Virus record (IMG/VR): IMGVR_UViG_3300036834_000231
Span: 1 to 64,000 of that record
Strand: one strand, 5' to 3'
DNA length: 64,000 nucleotides
DNA from: a virus
The translations under genes and the position numbers were made by a program. Position 1 is the first letter of the stretch. Each line of letters starts with the position of its first letter. Positions 47,257 through 55,203 of this stretch are shown here, in pieces. The notes below the pieces were generated by a model that ran no database searches, was not told where the DNA came from, and saw nothing but the letters and a program-made list of their open reading frames with translations.

Positions 47257-47793
47257 TCATTTCCGTTCGCGCAGCTCGCGCCAAACCTCGGCCAGGCTGA
47301 TCGTGGCGCCGTTCGTCAGCTTAAACTCCTCCAAGCGATCGAGTTGTCGACGCTCGCGGTTCCAAATCCAGGCGCTCTCGGCTTGCGGGTCGGCGAGGTA
47401 CACCTGCTCGATGCCGATACGGACGTACTCTTCGCACTTGGCCAGGACTCGCGTCATGGCGTCGTCCGGAGACAGAATCTCGATCACTATCTCGATCTGA
47501 CCGGGCTCGGTCGGGTAAGGCGTCGGGATGCTCTGCCGGCCGGCGGCGACATCCGGCCGCGGTGCGAACTCGGGATCCAGCCGCAGATCCAATTCCGTCG
47601 CCGCCTTGTAGCCCGCTCGCCTAAGTGCCTCGCTCAAAATCACTTGCAGTAGGGAATGCAGCCAGGTGGCCATGCTTTTTTCGACCAGCGCGCCGTGCCA
47701 GAATTCGTACGGTCGCTCGCTCGATTGATAGAGCAGCGCAAACTCTTGAAAAGTGAGCGGTCCGGCTACGGCGGCCATGTCTTCAGCCATCAT
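47257..47793 (-). CDS. Uma2-family protein, copy 2
   Basis: A 178-residue protein: FALLYQSSERPYEFWHGALV, DPEFAPRPDVAAG, IEIVIEILSPDDAMTRVLAK, YVRIGIEQVYLADPQAESAW. PDVA and EILSPDD hold the acidic residues, and the C-terminus is intact. ATG 47793 directly follows the leader word CTGCCGTGGC. Confidence 0.85.
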   Translation of the reverse strand: MMAEDMAAVAGPLTFQEFALLYQSSERPYEFWHGALVEKSMATWLHSLLQVILSEALRRAGYKAATELDLRLDPEFAPRPDVAAGRQSIPTPYPTEPGQIEIVIEILSPDDAMTRVLAKCEEYVRIGIEQVYLADPQAESAWIWNRERRQLDRLEEFKLTNGATISLAEVWRELRERK

Positions 47794-47855
47794 GCCACGG
47801 CAGGTAAACCACTACTTCTTTGAGTCTCGGTTCGGTCGAGCCACCGAGCAGTCTC

Positions 47856-48416
47856 CTACAAGTTCACGCCCGCGAAAATCTCAGGGAGGGCAACTTCGAA
47901 CGGCCATTCCATGCGGCCCGCCCGAATGATTTCCGGGGTCGGATCTTCGGGCCTGTAAACCAGTACAACCTGTTTGGTTAGTTCGACCTCTACGACTGCC
48001 CCGGCTCCTGCTTCGAGGTACAAGCCCACTTTCTGCAAACGTTTCGCCCGGCGCTCCGAGGGCGAAATCACCTCGACCACAAAGAGCGGCTTTCCCTCGA
48101 ACCAGCGGCCGCCACGCAGCGAATCCTCGTAATCGCCGGCTGAGAGCACCATCAAGTCCGGACCAGGCACGTTGTCGCGGCCGGTCGGCGATTGGAAATG
48201 CCAGCCGGCTTCCCGGACCACCCGGTGAAGCAGGAACTGCTTCTCTAACAACCGCTCCAGATTCTTGACCACGACCACATGGGGCGTCATCGGAAAGGGC
48301 GCCAAGACCTGCTCTCCTTCAATCAGCTCATCTCGGTACCAAATCCCGTCGATGACTCGCTCGTCGAGCTTCGCGTATTCTGCCGCGGTCCAGAGCGCAT
48401 CCGCTTTCGCAGCCAT
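47856..48416 (-). CDS. Uma2-family protein, copy 3
   Basis: A 186-residue protein from ATG 48416: YAKLDERVIDGIWYRDELIE, NVPGPDLMVLS, PLFVVEVISPSERRAKRLQK, YLEAGAGAVVEVEL. Full-length member. Follows copy 2 on the same strand with 62 bases between. The same leader word precedes it. Confidence 0.85.
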   Translation of the reverse strand: MAAKADALWTAAEYAKLDERVIDGIWYRDELIEGEQVLAPFPMTPHVVVVKNLERLLEKQFLLHRVVREAGWHFQSPTGRDNVPGPDLMVLSAGDYEDSLRGGRWFEGKPLFVVEVISPSERRAKRLQKVGLYLEAGAGAVVEVELTKQVVLVYRPEDPTPEIIRAGRMEWPFEVALPEIFAGVNL

Positions 48417-48792
48417 GCAGCCATGATGCCACGGCCCGCCGCGCCCATTTGCCACAACCCCGCGCTTTTTCCCCCCAACTTCAGCACTTTTCCCTCCGAC
48501 TTGGCCACTTTTCCTTCAACTTTCCTCCCTTTTTGCCCTTTTCCCGCCCCTTTTCTTATCCTGCTGCAAAACTAGCATGCGCCTTCTTATCAACACCTTA
48601 CCAACCGCCCCCCGCTGCTGGGTGCGTGGGGATCGGCGCCCCCGCGCCTCTGCGTTTTTTTTCAACGATTTTCCCGGCTGCGCGCCAATCCCAACGGCAT
48701 TCGAGCTTGGTGCCCATTTTGCAGCTAAGTCCATTGTAATGTTGGGGTTGATTGACAGCATACACAATTGTATGGCACAATAGTGAATGTAG
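48417..48792. other. Gene-free region with polypyrimidine tract
   Basis: 376 bases without a credible gene. 48466-48566 is almost pure pyrimidine on the plus strand, with repeated CACTTTTCC words. 48601-48665 is very GC-rich and ends in eight T residues. TTGACA (48752-48757) and two CACAAT words before BrnT are likely promoter and operator. Confidence 0.5.
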
Positions 48793-49071
48793 ATGCGCTT
48801 CACCTGGGACGCCGAAAAGAATCGAAGGAACATACTAAAACACGATGTTTCTTTCGAGGTGGCGGCAGAGGTGTTCGGCGACCCACAACACCTCGTTTCG
48901 CAGAACTACCTCATCGACGGCGAACAGCGCGAGCAAGTCATCGGGATGACTGAAGGCTTGGTCTTGCTGCTGGTCGTGTTCGTGGAGCACACCAGCGAGG
49001 GCGAGGACGTGATCCACATAATCTCAGCGAGGAAGGCCAACAAATACGAGGAAGGACTTTATGCCGAGTAA
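48793..49071 (+). CDS. brnT: BrnT-family toxin
   Basis: A 92-residue protein: MRFTWDAEKNRRNILKHDVS is the BrnT signature, followed by VSFEVAAEVFGDPQHL and VIHIISARKANKYEE. BrnT is a RelE-fold ribonuclease. Eleven-base overlap with the antitoxin gene, in the usual toxin-first order. Confidence 0.9.
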   Translation: MRFTWDAEKNRRNILKHDVSFEVAAEVFGDPQHLVSQNYLIDGEQREQVIGMTEGLVLLLVVFVEHTSEGEDVIHIISARKANKYEEGLYAE

Positions 49072-49330
49072 GATTTCAGACAAGACCCGTAAGCTGTACG
49101 AAGAGCGCGACAAGGCAATGGACAACGATCCAGATGCGCCGGTGCTGGCGCCCGAGATGTGGGCGAATGGCGTGAGGGGCAAGTACTACAAAGTAAGGAA
49201 ACAACCCGTTACCGTGCGTGTGGACATGGACGTATTGGAATGGCTCAAGTCACAGGGTGAAGGCCACCTGACGAAGATCAACCAGATCCTGCGCGAGCGG
49301 ATGCTGGCTGATCTGAAACGCGCCTCGTAG
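49061..49330 (+). CDS. brnA: BrnA-family antitoxin
   Basis: An 89-residue protein with a C-terminal ribbon-helix-helix: KQPVTVRVDMDVLEWLKSQG, then HLTKINQILRERMLADL, as in BrnA. It neutralises BrnT and represses the operon. The pair would stabilise the element. Confidence 0.85.
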   Translation: MPSKISDKTRKLYEERDKAMDNDPDAPVLAPEMWANGVRGKYYKVRKQPVTVRVDMDVLEWLKSQGEGHLTKINQILRERMLADLKRAS

Positions 49331-49491
49331 TGAGGCTCGGTGAAGTCGGGCCGGCCGGTGTGCCGAAAATGGCCGTTTGAGGTACGCGGAAAAGTGGGCG
49401 AGGCAGGGAAAATTAGCCCAATGTTTTCAGAGGCTTATGGGATAAGGAAGGCGCGAAAAACGGGACCCTTTTTGGTACGGCCGCCGGTGGG

Positions 49492-49740
49492 CTAGCTGCC
49501 GAAGTCGAAATTGGGATCGACCTGGCGGTCGAGCGTGGCGGCCAGGCGTGGCTCGGGCTGACGAGGGACCTCAGGAAGCGTGGAATGGCTTACTGTTTTT
49601 TCCCGAGCGATAGCGGCAACGGCAATCTTGTTTTTCCGGGGTCGGTTCCAATACGGGCTTTTGCACCTCGGGCAGTTCTTTGGAGCCTCTACCCGGTTGG
49701 CCCAGAGGTACTCGCAGCGGGCGCAGACCTGCTTTTCCAT
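49492..49740 (-). CDS. Zinc-ribbon protein
   Basis: An 82-residue protein: VCARCEYLWANRVEAPKNCP then RCKSPYWNRPRKNK, a CxxC...CxxC ribbon near the N-terminus, then a disordered tail. Such peptides are frequent small regulators in mobile elements. Confidence 0.65.
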   Translation of the reverse strand: MEKQVCARCEYLWANRVEAPKNCPRCKSPYWNRPRKNKIAVAAIAREKTVSHSTLPEVPRQPEPRLAATLDRQVDPNFDFGS

Positions 49741-49761
49741 GTGTAATCATCATAATAGAAA

Positions 49762-50004
49762 ATGGATACCCAACTCGCTACCGCGGTTGTCTCCTCGGGC
49801 GGATCTGTGCTCGTCGCTCTGGGCGCGCTCTGGTTCAATTCCTTCCACATCAGCAAGCGCATGGACGACATGCGCCAGGATATTCGGGACGTGCGCTCGG
49901 AGTTGCACGACCTGCGCTCGGAGTTGCACACGTTCAAGGAAGTCGTCAATTCAAAGTTCGCGGCGCTGGATCTGGAAATCGCGAAATTTCTGGACCGGCG
50001 GTAA
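49762..50004 (+). CDS. Membrane-anchored coiled-coil protein
   Basis: An 80-residue protein: membrane segment VVSSGGSVLVALGALWFNSF, then DMRQDIRDVRSELHDLRSEL heptads. TAATG overlap with the next gene, which has the same plan: a tandem pair. Confidence 0.7.
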   Translation: MDTQLATAVVSSGGSVLVALGALWFNSFHISKRMDDMRQDIRDVRSELHDLRSELHTFKEVVNSKFAALDLEIAKFLDRR

Positions 50005-50186
50005 TGCTGACCGAATGGGGGCCCGCGATCTTGATTTGTGCAGTCTTCTATGGCGCGTTGCTCTATGGGACTAGACGGCGACCGGACGATCTGGAGCGGA
50101 GCCTCAACCGACGCGTTGACGATCTGGACCGTAAGCTGAGTAGACGGATGGACGATCTGGAGCGCGACTTGAAGCGACATTACTGA
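50004..50186 (+). CDS. Membrane-anchored coiled-coil protein
   Basis: A 60-residue protein: WGPAILICAVFYGALLYGTR, then DDLERSLNRRVDDLDRKLSR. The N-terminus resembles the product at 57574 (WGPALIVCLTAFMGFLWG). Confidence 0.65.
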   Translation: MLTEWGPAILICAVFYGALLYGTRRRPDDLERSLNRRVDDLDRKLSRRMDDLERDLKRHY

Positions 50187-50193
50187 TCCGTCG

Positions 50194-50361
50194 CTACCTG
50201 CTCTCCCCGCTGGCCCAGATGTTCGTCGTCTGCGCCCGTTCGAAGTGAACGGAGAATTCGCCGTTCACCTCCTGCACGACTGCGATGTAGCCTTGGCTCG
50301 CCAGCTCGCGCATGCGGCGTCTCGCCTCGCTCTCGCTGTTGAATTGTTCCGTCTGTTTCAT
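50194..50361 (-). CDS. Small protein, last gene of the minus-strand run
   Basis: A 55-residue protein from ATG 50361, one base after the previous stop: FNSESEARRRMRELASQGYI, VQEVNGEFSVHFERAQTT. A small alpha/beta design. End of the operon that begins near 56.9 kb. Confidence 0.6.
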   Translation of the reverse strand: MKQTEQFNSESEARRRMRELASQGYIAVVQEVNGEFSVHFERAQTTNIWASGESR

Positions 50362-50362
50362 T

Positions 50363-50662
50363 TCAACGCCACCCCATTCTTAGCTGCTTTATGACATTGA
50401 TGCCGAGGAACCAGAAACCCTTCAGGGGTGCGCCATCTTCGCAAATCAGCGTCCAGCGCCTATCTTGCGTCCCGTGTGCGAGCAACGCTTCTTTGATCGT
50501 TTCCGGCGTAGCGCGATCAGCATAACGAACGCCATCCCGCCCAGTCCAGACGATCCACATACGATGACCGAAACGCGCCTTTCGCAGCGCCGTCTGATAC
50601 GAGTCTTTACCGCTGATACGCGTTGTAGTCATTCGCTCACCTCGCACACGTAGCGTAATCAT
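50363..50662 (-). CDS. Small protein of unknown function
   Basis: A 99-residue protein. ATG 50662 is chosen because it gives the ATGA overlap used throughout this run. ALRKARFGHRMWIVWTGRDG, ETIKEALLAHGTQDRRWTLI. Confidence 0.6.
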   Translation of the reverse strand: MITLRVRGERMTTTRISGKDSYQTALRKARFGHRMWIVWTGRDGVRYADRATPETIKEALLAHGTQDRRWTLICEDGAPLKGFWFLGINVIKQLRMGWR

Positions 50663-50925
50663 TGCCGGTACGCTTTCTGCAAAATCCGTTCGAGCTTCCA
50701 CATCGGCTCGCTGTCAGTGGCTCCGAGGTCTGCGTACTTCTTCCACGTTGGCCACGCCTTGGCTTGCGCCTCAGCCTCGGTGTCGCTGGTATTGATGGCA
50801 TCCTGGAGAGCGTCGCTCATCGCGCAGGCGGCCTCTTCGGCACCAGGCTCATGCGAGTACAGGTCCCATTCGTCCGCCGTCAGATTGATTGTGGCCTGTG
50901 GCTTCTTCGTAATTAGATATCCCAT
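50659..50925 (-). CDS. Small acidic protein of unknown function
   Basis: An 88-residue protein: ATINLTADEWDLYSHEPGAE, helical C-terminus. The ATG context is ATATGGGATATC. Confidence 0.6.
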   Translation of the reverse strand: MGYLITKKPQATINLTADEWDLYSHEPGAEEAACAMSDALQDAINTSDTEAEAQAKAWPTWKKYADLGATDSEPMWKLERILQKAYRQ

Positions 50926-50988
50926 ATTTCCCTTTTCCGAGCCAGTCGGCTCACGAGGCGTCCGGCCCGCAGCCAGGCGCCCTAGTGC

Positions 50989-51192
50989 CTACTCGCCAAC
51001 AACAGACATTGCTTCGCGGATCACCCGCTGCTTAATCCACTCTTCGCACTCCGCTTTTGATCCGTGGTACAGCCAGTCGTCGCCCACCCAAACGCCATGC
51101 GTCCCGCGCAGCTCCGCCGGCGCATCGGTGTCAAGATGCCGGCGCACTTCATACACCCGCCCGCCCTGCCATCTCTCCTCGTTCTTTGTCAT
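50989..51192 (-). CDS. Small protein of unknown function
   Basis: A 67-residue protein: GRVYEVRRHLDTDAPAELRG, HGSKAECEEWIKQRVIREAM, like small phage beta-alpha proteins. Coupled to the gene before by ATGA. Confidence 0.6.
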   Translation of the reverse strand: MTKNEERWQGGRVYEVRRHLDTDAPAELRGTHGVWVGDDWLYHGSKAECEEWIKQRVIREAMSVVGE

Positions 51193-51335
51193 CTAGATTT
51201 CCCCTTGTCCTGTGATGTCGCCGCGAGCTTCACCGCGGCCGCTGCTCTTCGGAAGGCAGCTTGCAACTGTTTCTCGTTGTACTTCGGGCGCAGCCATTTC
51301 TTGGCGCTCTTGTGAGCCGCGTTCTGTTCTGCCAT
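51189..51335 (-). CDS. Small basic protein
   Basis: A 48-residue protein from ATG 51335: AEQNAAHKSAKKWLRPKYNE, KQLQAAFRRAAAAVKLAATS. AT-rich DNA (ATTATATAAATTATAT) with a dyad half-site, GTGATATT, lies just upstream and is a likely internal promoter. Confidence 0.6.
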   Translation of the reverse strand: MAEQNAAHKSAKKWLRPKYNEKQLQAAFRRAAAAVKLAATSQDKGKSR

Positions 51336-51383
51336 GAATATCACCCATATAATTTATATAATACAATGGAACGAATATGCGCG

Positions 51384-51647
51384 CTATGCGCGTTGCGTTT
51401 TTGCCTTACTGCACTTGTGCGCGCGCATTTCACGCGCACTCAGCTCCAGCCCGCACTTAGGGCAGAGTCTTATCACTCGCGGTCGACCGCCCTGCGCACT
51501 GTCGCACTTGTGTGCGCGCATCTCACGCGCACTCAGTTCCAGCCCGCACTTAGGGCAGGGTCTTATCACGCGCGGTCGACCGCCGCCGTAGGTCTTACGC
51601 AGGGCGTTAAGCGCCCTCCCGAGAGCGGACTTCGCTGCGCGATTCAT
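51384..51647 (-). CDS. Duplicated zinc-knuckle protein
   Basis: An 87-residue protein with two near-identical units: GGRPRVIRPCPKCGLELSAR, EMRAHKC and GGRPRVIRLCPKCGLELSAR, EMRAHKC. The DNA is duplicated over about 75 bases. Each unit carries CxxC and HxC. Related to the single unit at 44861. Likely nucleic acid binding. Confidence 0.7.
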   Translation of the reverse strand: MNRAAKSALGRALNALRKTYGGGRPRVIRPCPKCGLELSAREMRAHKCDSAQGGRPRVIRLCPKCGLELSAREMRAHKCSKAKTQRA

Positions 51648-51838
51648 TTGCTCACCCCCTCGATCCGCTCGCGCACCTTGACGATCTTGAGCGGGTACTG
51701 CGGGCAGTTCTCGCGGTAGGCCTTTAGGTTCGCCAGCATTGCCGCGCGCGTCTCTTCAGTTATCTCGTGCTCCCACCCCTGCCCGTAGTTCAGATAGAAA
51801 CGCCACACGTCGCGAGTCTTTCGAACATAGCGCCTCAT
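51644..51838 (-). CDS. Small basic protein
   Basis: A 64-residue protein: RRYVRKTRDVWRFYLNYGQG, EITEETRAAMLANLKAYREN. ATGA overlaps on both sides. Unknown function. Confidence 0.6.
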   Translation of the reverse strand: MRRYVRKTRDVWRFYLNYGQGWEHEITEETRAAMLANLKAYRENCPQYPLKIVKVRERIEGVSK

Positions 51839-51996
51839 TGCGCAGTCCCCCCGTCCTTTAGGCGCGCTGTCCGCTGCAGCCGATCATGAAAGTACCGCGC
51901 GCGCGAGCCGTTGGCGTTCTTGGGTTTCCGGTACCTAACCCGGGCAAGATTGTGCAACGCGTCTTTCAGGACCACGGGATTTTTCAACCGTTTCAT
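51835..51996 (-). CDS. Small basic protein
   Basis: A 53-residue protein from ATG 51996: KRLKNPVVLKDALHNLARVR, SRARYFHDRLQRTARL. Its ATG and stop overlap both neighbours by four bases, which is strong support. Confidence 0.65.
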   Translation of the reverse strand: MKRLKNPVVLKDALHNLARVRYRKPKNANGSRARYFHDRLQRTARLKDGGTAQ

Positions 51997-52523
51997 TGTG
52001 CTGTTTCCTCCTCTATTCCTGTCGAATCCTCAGGCGCATTCAGATCTACTCCGAGTGCACCTAACTGCTCAATCACGTCGGCTTCGAACGCCGAGAACGC
52101 GAGCGCGCTCCAGTTGATGGCTCCATCGCTAACGGCGCCGTCACTGCCAAAGTCCTCGAGATACTGCCCATCGTGCTCGGAATAGAGCAAGCATTCTTGC
52201 GCCTGCGCGGTGTAGATGACGCGTTGTGAGCCGTCTATCGTCTCGCGAATGTGCTCTATGAGCCACTCGCGCAGGGTTTCGCCTCGTTCGCCGTCTTTGA
52301 TCCGGCGCGACAGTTCGTCTTTGATAGAGTCCGCAATGCTCCGCACGTCGGACCAGTAATCCGCGCGCGCCAATTGCTTGCCGAAGTCGGCGGGATCAGT
52401 TTTGATCCGTACGTAATCGTTCGCGTCCGTCGAGTGCAGAAACGTCGCTATTACTTCGCCGTCGAGTGTGACGGTTGTCAGTTCGCCCGAGGCTTTCGGC
52501 CAAACGGTCTCATATTTCGCCAT
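51993..52523 (-). CDS. Conserved phage protein of unknown function
   Basis: A 176-residue protein: ADYWSDVRSIADSIKDELSR, GQYLEDFGSDGAVSDGAINW, SALAFSAFEADVIEQLG. Similar proteins occur in actinophages and other siphoviruses. No catalytic motif. Confidence 0.65.
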   Translation of the reverse strand: MAKYETVWPKASGELTTVTLDGEVIATFLHSTDANDYVRIKTDPADFGKQLARADYWSDVRSIADSIKDELSRRIKDGERGETLREWLIEHIRETIDGSQRVIYTAQAQECLLYSEHDGQYLEDFGSDGAVSDGAINWSALAFSAFEADVIEQLGALGVDLNAPEDSTGIEEETAQ

Positions 52524-52595
52524 AAGTTAAAATTCATCCTCCCTACACGGGCAGCCCATCAGCCGACCGTGTTTCGTCGCCATTCGCGGTACTCG

Positions 52596-53057
52596 TCAGG
52601 AGAGGTCCTCCGTGCGAAATTGTTTTGCCTCCTCCTCTTCTGGCCGTAGTTCGTCGGCTAACTCCGCACGGACCACACGTTTGTAATTTCCGTCAGCGTT
52701 GACAATGCCCCAGAGACCAGCCCGTTCGCTCGTCTTACGAACCTCTCCGTCTTCATCCGGTAACCAGGCGATAATGCCGATTCGCTCTTTGATTTCGGAT
52801 GGTTCGATATCGCCATCCGCGCAATCGTCTGCGTCTGGCCGTTCTTCGAACTCCACCCCGTTTTCGGCCGCCCATGTCTCGGCGGCCGCCAGTTCGATTG
52901 CACAGCGTGTGCGCCCTTCGATCGAGGTCTCCGTTTTCGGGTCATAGGACCATCCAGCGTGCTCGAAGAAAAATGCCTGCTGGGTAGTCAGAGCTTGAGT
53001 AGGCTGCTCTTGCTTCGGCTGTTTGGTTTTAGGTTTAGGTTTAGTCATAGGTTTCAT
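52596..53057 (-). CDS. Conserved phage protein of unknown function
   Basis: A 153-residue protein, ATG 53057 (53048 also possible). A Lys/Gln/Pro-rich start is followed by FFFEHAGWSYDPKTETSIEG and RTRCAIELAAAETWA, a pattern recurrent in phages, then an acidic C-terminus. Confidence 0.65.
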   Translation of the reverse strand: MKPMTKPKPKTKQPKQEQPTQALTTQQAFFFEHAGWSYDPKTETSIEGRTRCAIELAAAETWAAENGVEFEERPDADDCADGDIEPSEIKERIGIIAWLPDEDGEVRKTSERAGLWGIVNADGNYKRVVRAELADELRPEEEEAKQFRTEDLS

Positions 53058-53122
53058 CCCGACTAGTGCGCCGAGCATGCGCGCGCTAGTTTCGTCCGAA
53101 TTCCACGGAGCTCGTCAGGGGA

Positions 53123-53563
53123 TTAGACTGCATCGGCGAACGGAAACACCTGCCCTTCTAGCGCTTTGCGCCCGTCTAATCCCGCGAAATACACCTTGCC
53201 ATTAGGCCAAACACGTACGCATGAGTCGCTCAATTCTGCTCCGCTAAGATCAGGATGAACGGAACGCCACTCGTCAAACGATCGGTACAGTTTGCCCTGG
53301 TACAGATGTGCGAAAACGAGCGTGCGTTCAAGTAGCGAATAGTGCGATCCGATGACACCTTCGCGATATCCCGATACGCGATGATGTACCCACGCTGGAC
53401 TCGTCCGATACCAAGGCGCATCCCATACGCGCGCCAGTGCAGTATCTAGCTCGGTATTCGTCTGCTGAAAGTGCAGACAGCTATCCAGCGAATCATTAAC
53501 GAGCGACTTAGCGCGCCGCTCATGCTCTAACGCTGCCTTAAAGTGCCGCGATGTTTTACTCAT
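53123..53563 (-). CDS. Protein of unknown function
   Basis: A 146-residue protein: helical N-terminus (HFKAALEHERRAKSLVNDSL), then a beta-rich end with DSCVRVWPNGKVYFAGLDGR. Eight-base overlap with the next gene. Confidence 0.6.
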   Translation of the reverse strand: MSKTSRHFKAALEHERRAKSLVNDSLDSCLHFQQTNTELDTALARVWDAPWYRTSPAWVHHRVSGYREGVIGSHYSLLERTLVFAHLYQGKLYRSFDEWRSVHPDLSGAELSDSCVRVWPNGKVYFAGLDGRKALEGQVFPFADAV

Positions 53564-53792
53564 GCGTGTGTTCCTCCCGAGTCCAGGGCCCATAGTTCCT
53601 TCGGCCACCATTCGATTCTGTTTCGCGCGTTGCGCCACAGGCGCAGGTATCCACGTACGTCACATTGCCGTGGGCGCATTGCCGCGCTGGATTGTGCGAG
53701 CACTCCGCCGGCGTTACACAGTGCAGCCATGCCCGCACTGTGCTCTTAGCCTGTACAGCCTTATGCGTGTGCGGGCGCCGTCTCGGTGTCAT
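53556..53792 (-). CDS. Small Cys/His-rich protein
   Basis: A 78-residue protein from ATG 53792 (ATGA overlap): LHCVTPAECSHNPARQCAHG, YVDTCACGATRETESNGGR. One likely zinc site. A family seen in mobile elements, role unknown. Confidence 0.6.
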   Translation of the reverse strand: MTPRRRPHTHKAVQAKSTVRAWLHCVTPAECSHNPARQCAHGNVTYVDTCACGATRETESNGGRRNYGPWTREEHTHE

Positions 53793-54139
53793 AGAATCAC
53801 CGCTGCTAACGCCATGCAATGGACTTGCTCCAAGCGATCCTTAACGAACTGTTCGATCCAGCGCTTGCCTGCATCGAATGTCGTAAACTCACGGGGTCCG
53901 GGCGCATCGGCAATCTGCCGCAACTGCCATGACAACGAGGCTTCATAGCGCGTTCCACGAAAACCGTAGGCGGCCTTGACTTGACCCAATGGAAACGGGT
54001 TTCCCGTGTTACCCGCTACAGGCAGATAGACAAGCGAGACCCAATAGGGTTCGCCCTTGACGTCTGTATGAATGGTGTTCCAGTAAACCCGAGCTTCGAT
54101 AAACTCTCGACTCAGTGGTGACAGTGTGGTTTCCGACAT
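53789..54139 (-). CDS. Protein of unknown function
   Basis: A 116-residue, mostly beta protein: HTDVKGEPYWVSLVYLPVAG, TTFDAGKRWIEQFVKDRLEQ. Three bases separate it from the next gene. Confidence 0.6.
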   Translation of the reverse strand: MSETTLSPLSREFIEARVYWNTIHTDVKGEPYWVSLVYLPVAGNTGNPFPLGQVKAAYGFRGTRYEASLSWQLRQIADAPGPREFTTFDAGKRWIEQFVKDRLEQVHCMALAAVIL

Positions 54140-54142
54140 GGC

Positions 54143-54691
54143 CTATGCGCCCCCCGTTTCCGGCAACACTTCAACGTCGTCCGCTACCCGCCATACCCGG
54201 TACGGCGCCCGATCGTCGTCGAACCACTCATGGCCCAACGCATAGCACTTGACTCCGACTTCTGGATCGAGTGGTGAATTCAGGCTGCATGCGCCGGGTA
54301 CACACGGACTACAGAATGCAGCATAGGTATAGAACGGACTACCGAGCACGAAGATATCGCTATCTAGACAATCCTTTAGTTCGTATCCGTGCTGCTCGTA
54401 AGACCAGCCAATGGGGTCATCCCCATAGACCGAGTCGGACCAATAGCACTTTTGACACTTTGTGCACGCGAAGTCCTTACCGTCATTCCATTCTTCGTCT
54501 GTTACGCTTTCATCGTCAGACGAGACCACTTCGCCATGTCCCGCGGGACACTGCGCGGGACCATAATTGTATTCAAAATCATCAGTCGATTCTGCTCGTA
54601 CCGCATGTTGCGAGATAACGCCATAGCGTATCCCAGTTTTCACGTCGATATTCGATTTACCTAAACCGTAGTCAATGCCCGCACTTCCCAT
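54143..54691 (-). CDS. Conserved Cys-rich phage protein
   Basis: A 182-residue protein: GIDYGLGKSNIDVKTGIRYG, VISQHAVRAESTDDF, then zinc-type pairs FACTKCQKCYW and CSPCVPGAC. I have seen this N-terminus in many siphovirus accessory proteins. A structured repeat (54726-54777) lies in its 5' leader. Confidence 0.65.
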   Translation of the reverse strand: MGSAGIDYGLGKSNIDVKTGIRYGVISQHAVRAESTDDFEYNYGPAQCPAGHGEVVSSDDESVTDEEWNDGKDFACTKCQKCYWSDSVYGDDPIGWSYEQHGYELKDCLDSDIFVLGSPFYTYAAFCSPCVPGACSLNSPLDPEVGVKCYALGHEWFDDDRAPYRVWRVADDVEVLPETGGA

Positions 54692-54725
54692 AGTTCCTCC
54701 CTTTGTCCCTATCTCTTTGCCGATT

Positions 54726-54777
54726 GATAGGCCAGACTCCGCTTGCTCGCTCGCGAGCGGAGTCTAGTCCGTCTATC
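54726..54777. repeat. Structured intergenic repeat, copy 1
   Basis: Outer stem GATAG/CTATC and inner stem AGACTCCGCT / AGCGGAGTCT (ten perfect pairs). Shares flanks TTGATAGGCCA and CTAGTCCGTCTAT with copy 2. No T tract, so not a simple terminator. Confidence 0.7.
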
Positions 54778-54784
54778 GGGCAAT

Positions 54785-55117
54785 CTACCTTTCCTTCCGT
54801 TCCTCGGCTTCTAACTCGGTTTGAGTCAACGTCTCGACAATGCGCCCTTTGAAGTTCCCTACCACAAACAGCAGTACAGGTACCCCTGGTTCGCCGGCCT
54901 TAGTCACACTGGCGTTATTACCGTCCAAACATCGGCAGTATTTGAGTGCATACGCTTTAGCATCCTCAATCGATCCGTGAAACGTGAATGCCCCAGTCGG
55001 TTTCCAGCGCGCGTTCCAGGCTAGTACACAATAGCTTGCGTCACCTTGAGTCGCTTTCGCCACTGCCTTTAGGAACGCGTTTGCCTTACGAGTTCCGTAT
55101 GTCATGTTGTTAGTCAT
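54785..55117 (-). CDS. Protein of unknown function
   Basis: A 110-residue protein from ATG 55117 with AAGGGA upstream: RKANAFLKAVAKATQGDASY, SIEDAKAYALKYCRCLDGNN, PVLLFVVGNFKGRIV. Lies between the two structured repeats. Confidence 0.6.
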   Translation of the reverse strand: MTNNMTYGTRKANAFLKAVAKATQGDASYCVLAWNARWKPTGAFTFHGSIEDAKAYALKYCRCLDGNNASVTKAGEPGVPVLLFVVGNFKGRIVETLTQTELEAEERKER

Positions 55118-55153
55118 AGTCTTATCCCTTAATCCGTCCTTTTTTGCTGAATT

Positions 55154-55203
55154 GATAGGCCATACTCCGCTTGCCACTAGCAAGCGGAGTCTAGTCCGTC
55201 TAT
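55154..55203. repeat. Structured intergenic repeat, copy 2
   Basis: ACTCCGCTTGC cacta GCAAGCGGAGT, 11-bp stem, within the same flanks as copy 1. The stem ends differ from copy 1 by paired changes, so the structure is conserved rather than just the sequence. Confidence 0.7.
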
